Source of the DNA: Bacillota bacterium
GTDB taxonomy: Bacteria > Bacillota > Dethiobacteria > Dethiobacterales > Dethiobacteraceae
Direction: 5' to 3'
Assembly (NCBI GenBank): GCA_012841735.1
Contig: DUUE01000045.1
Span: 1 to 8,204, forward strand
DNA length: 8,204 bases
Shown: in pieces, positions 7,335 through 8,204 of the stretch
Layout: each line of letters opens with the position of its first letter
Numbering within the stretch: position 1 is the first letter of the stretch
The notes under the pieces: generated by a model
The model's input: the letters and a program-made list of their open reading frames with translations, nothing else
Database searches by the model: none
Told to the model about the DNA's origin: nothing
Translations under genes and position numbers: made by a program

Positions 7335-7354
7335 CGGGAGGCTACCGGCTCCCG
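7335..7354. other. Hairpin at the convergent gene junction
   Basis: CGGGAG (7335-7340) and CTCCCG (7349-7354) form a perfect 6-bp stem with an 8-base loop. It overlaps the stop codon of the minus-strand gene and lies just after the flavoprotein stop. Neither side has a T-tract after the stem, so it is not a standard intrinsic terminator. It may mark or protect the two 3' ends. Confidence 0.3.
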
Positions 7355-8204
7355 GTGCAGTAAAAACCCATACCGTCAAGCATAATTTTACCCGGGCCGC
7401 CGGAAAAATGCAGTGTGATTTCTCTGAGATCCGCCGGGTTAAAATCCGGGTTAAGGCGGGCAAAAGTGTCCAGGGGGAGTTCAAAACGCTGGAAGACGGG
7501 CTCTGTTGCCACTTTATATTTACCGTTCCGGAAATAAGGATCAAGCGGGGCAATTTTACAGTATTGCGTGTAAATCACGGGCGGAACGGGCATAAAACGA
7601 TCCAGGGGCAGGCGAACGGCCGCCCCTGCTTTTATTTCCACCTCTATTTCCGGCGTGCGATCGTCGCGCATAGCCGCCGGTCCGTCCTGCTCCAGGACGG
7701 CCAGGGAAAAGGTTAAAACAGCAGGGATACCCGGCAGGTGCTGCCTGCAGTAACCTGCGGGGAGCGAGACGGTGTAGTGTGCATTTTCGTCCCAGGCCAG
7801 CACCACTCCGTCCCTGCCCCTGCTGTTGCCCCGCCTGTCGGAGACGGCTTCCACCTCAAAGCGGCTTACCCCCTTAGCCGCCGCCGTGATACCGCCGGCA
7901 AAATTCGTTGTGCCGCCACCGCGGCGAAATGAGAGCAGGGGCAGGTAATCGGCGCCGGTAAAATGGCTGATATAACACGCCTGCGGCAGCCACTTGCCGC
8001 CAAAGCGGTAATCCCTGAAAAGTGGCAGGTAGTCCTGCCTCCCGTGCAGCACTGTTTCCAGAAAGGCGGCAAGATAGATTTTGGTTATTTCCTGCTGCGA
8101 GGCCCGCGGTATAGTTTGTTTGTGGTTCAAGAGCAGGCCTTTGGGCAGGGAACTGTCAAGACGGCCCCAGGCGGTATTAAACTGGCTGTGATTTGCCCCT
8201 CCGA
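7342..8204 (-). CDS. Alpha/beta hydrolase, C-terminal part, 5' truncated by the window edge
   Basis: The frame stays open to the right edge, so the TTG at 8128-8130 is internal and the true start lies beyond the window. The 286 visible residues begin EGANHSQFNTAWGRLD. The GAxHxxFN pattern is that around the catalytic histidine of alpha/beta hydrolases (His codon complement of 8188-8190). Next comes a helical stretch, IYLAAFLETVLHG, and YLPLFRDYRFGGKWLP, where the hydrolase fold normally ends. The remaining roughly 200 residues look beta-rich and close with PLDTF and KIMLDGMGFY, like an accessory beta-sandwich tail. The nucleophile and acid of the triad must lie upstream, outside the window. 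An esterase, lipase or related hydrolase activity is likely, but substrate and location are unknown; whether it is secreted cannot be judged without the N-terminus. It ends at TAG (complement of 7342-7344), convergent with the flavoprotein gene. Confidence 0.75.
   Translation of the reverse strand, partial: GGANHSQFNTAWGRLDSSLPKGLLLNHKQTIPRASQQEITKIYLAAFLETVLHGRQDYLPLFRDYRFGGKWLPQACYISHFTGADYLPLLSFRRGGGTTNFAGGITAAAKGVSRFEVEAVSDRRGNSRGRDGVVLAWDENAHYTVSLPAGYCRQHLPGIPAVLTFSLAVLEQDGPAAMRDDRTPEIEVEIKAGAAVRLPLDRFMPVPPVIYTQYCKIAPLDPYFRNGKYKVATEPVFQRFELPLDTFARLNPDFNPADLREITLHFSGGPGKIMLDGMGFYCTGSR

Noticed and set aside
6919..7716. 265-codon plus-strand frame over the end of the flavoprotein gene and the antisense of the hydrolase
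   Set aside because: It overlaps two well-supported genes in other frames, shows no domain, and has no ribosome binding site.

Overview
The window looks like a chromosomal segment of an anaerobic, GC-rich member of the Bacillota (Clostridia or Negativicutes type). The reasons are an oxygen-sensitive glycyl radical enzyme, strong GGAGG-type ribosome binding sites, a GTG start, and a paired BmrCD/TM287-288-type ABC exporter. The taxon is an inference; nothing here fixes a genus. I see no phage, insertion sequence, CRISPR array, tRNA or rRNA.

Layout. (1) 1-1373, plus: the 3' part of a glycyl radical enzyme gene, cut by the window's left edge. It keeps the active-site Cys-Val-Glu motif and the C-terminal glycyl radical loop, and is followed by a convincing intrinsic terminator (1393-1424). 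(2) 1425-1531: a GC-rich gap with a small GCCGGC inverted repeat and no clear promoter. (3) 1532-2194, plus: a Dph6/DUF71-type PP-loop ATPase. (4) 2230-3960 and 3961-5748, plus: two ABC exporter half-transporters, the second starting at the base after the first one's stop. Their motifs are complementary and asymmetric (degenerate Walker B in the first, degenerate signature in the second), which indicates a heterodimer with one weak ATP site. Genes 3 and 4 are coupled, and gene 2 lies 35 bases upstream without a terminator, so 1532-5748 may be one transcript. (5) 5749-5870: a 122-base gap with a good extended -10 promoter, an inverted repeat in its spacer, and a strong ribosome binding site. 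(6) 5871-7313, plus: an FAD-dependent oxidoreductase of the FAD_oxidored (PF12831) type. (7) 7342-8204, minus: a convergent gene cut by the right edge, the C-terminal part of an alpha/beta hydrolase with a beta-rich tail domain.

How the genes fit together. The terminator, promoter and convergent arrangement divide the window into at least four transcription units, and I see no evidence that they form one pathway. The exporter pair is the only clear multi-gene machine. The least understood items are the substrate of the glycyl radical enzyme, the role of a diphthamide-synthase-like ATPase in a bacterium (bacteria have no diphthamide), and the substrates of the flavoprotein and hydrolase. I found no strong candidate for a wholly new system.
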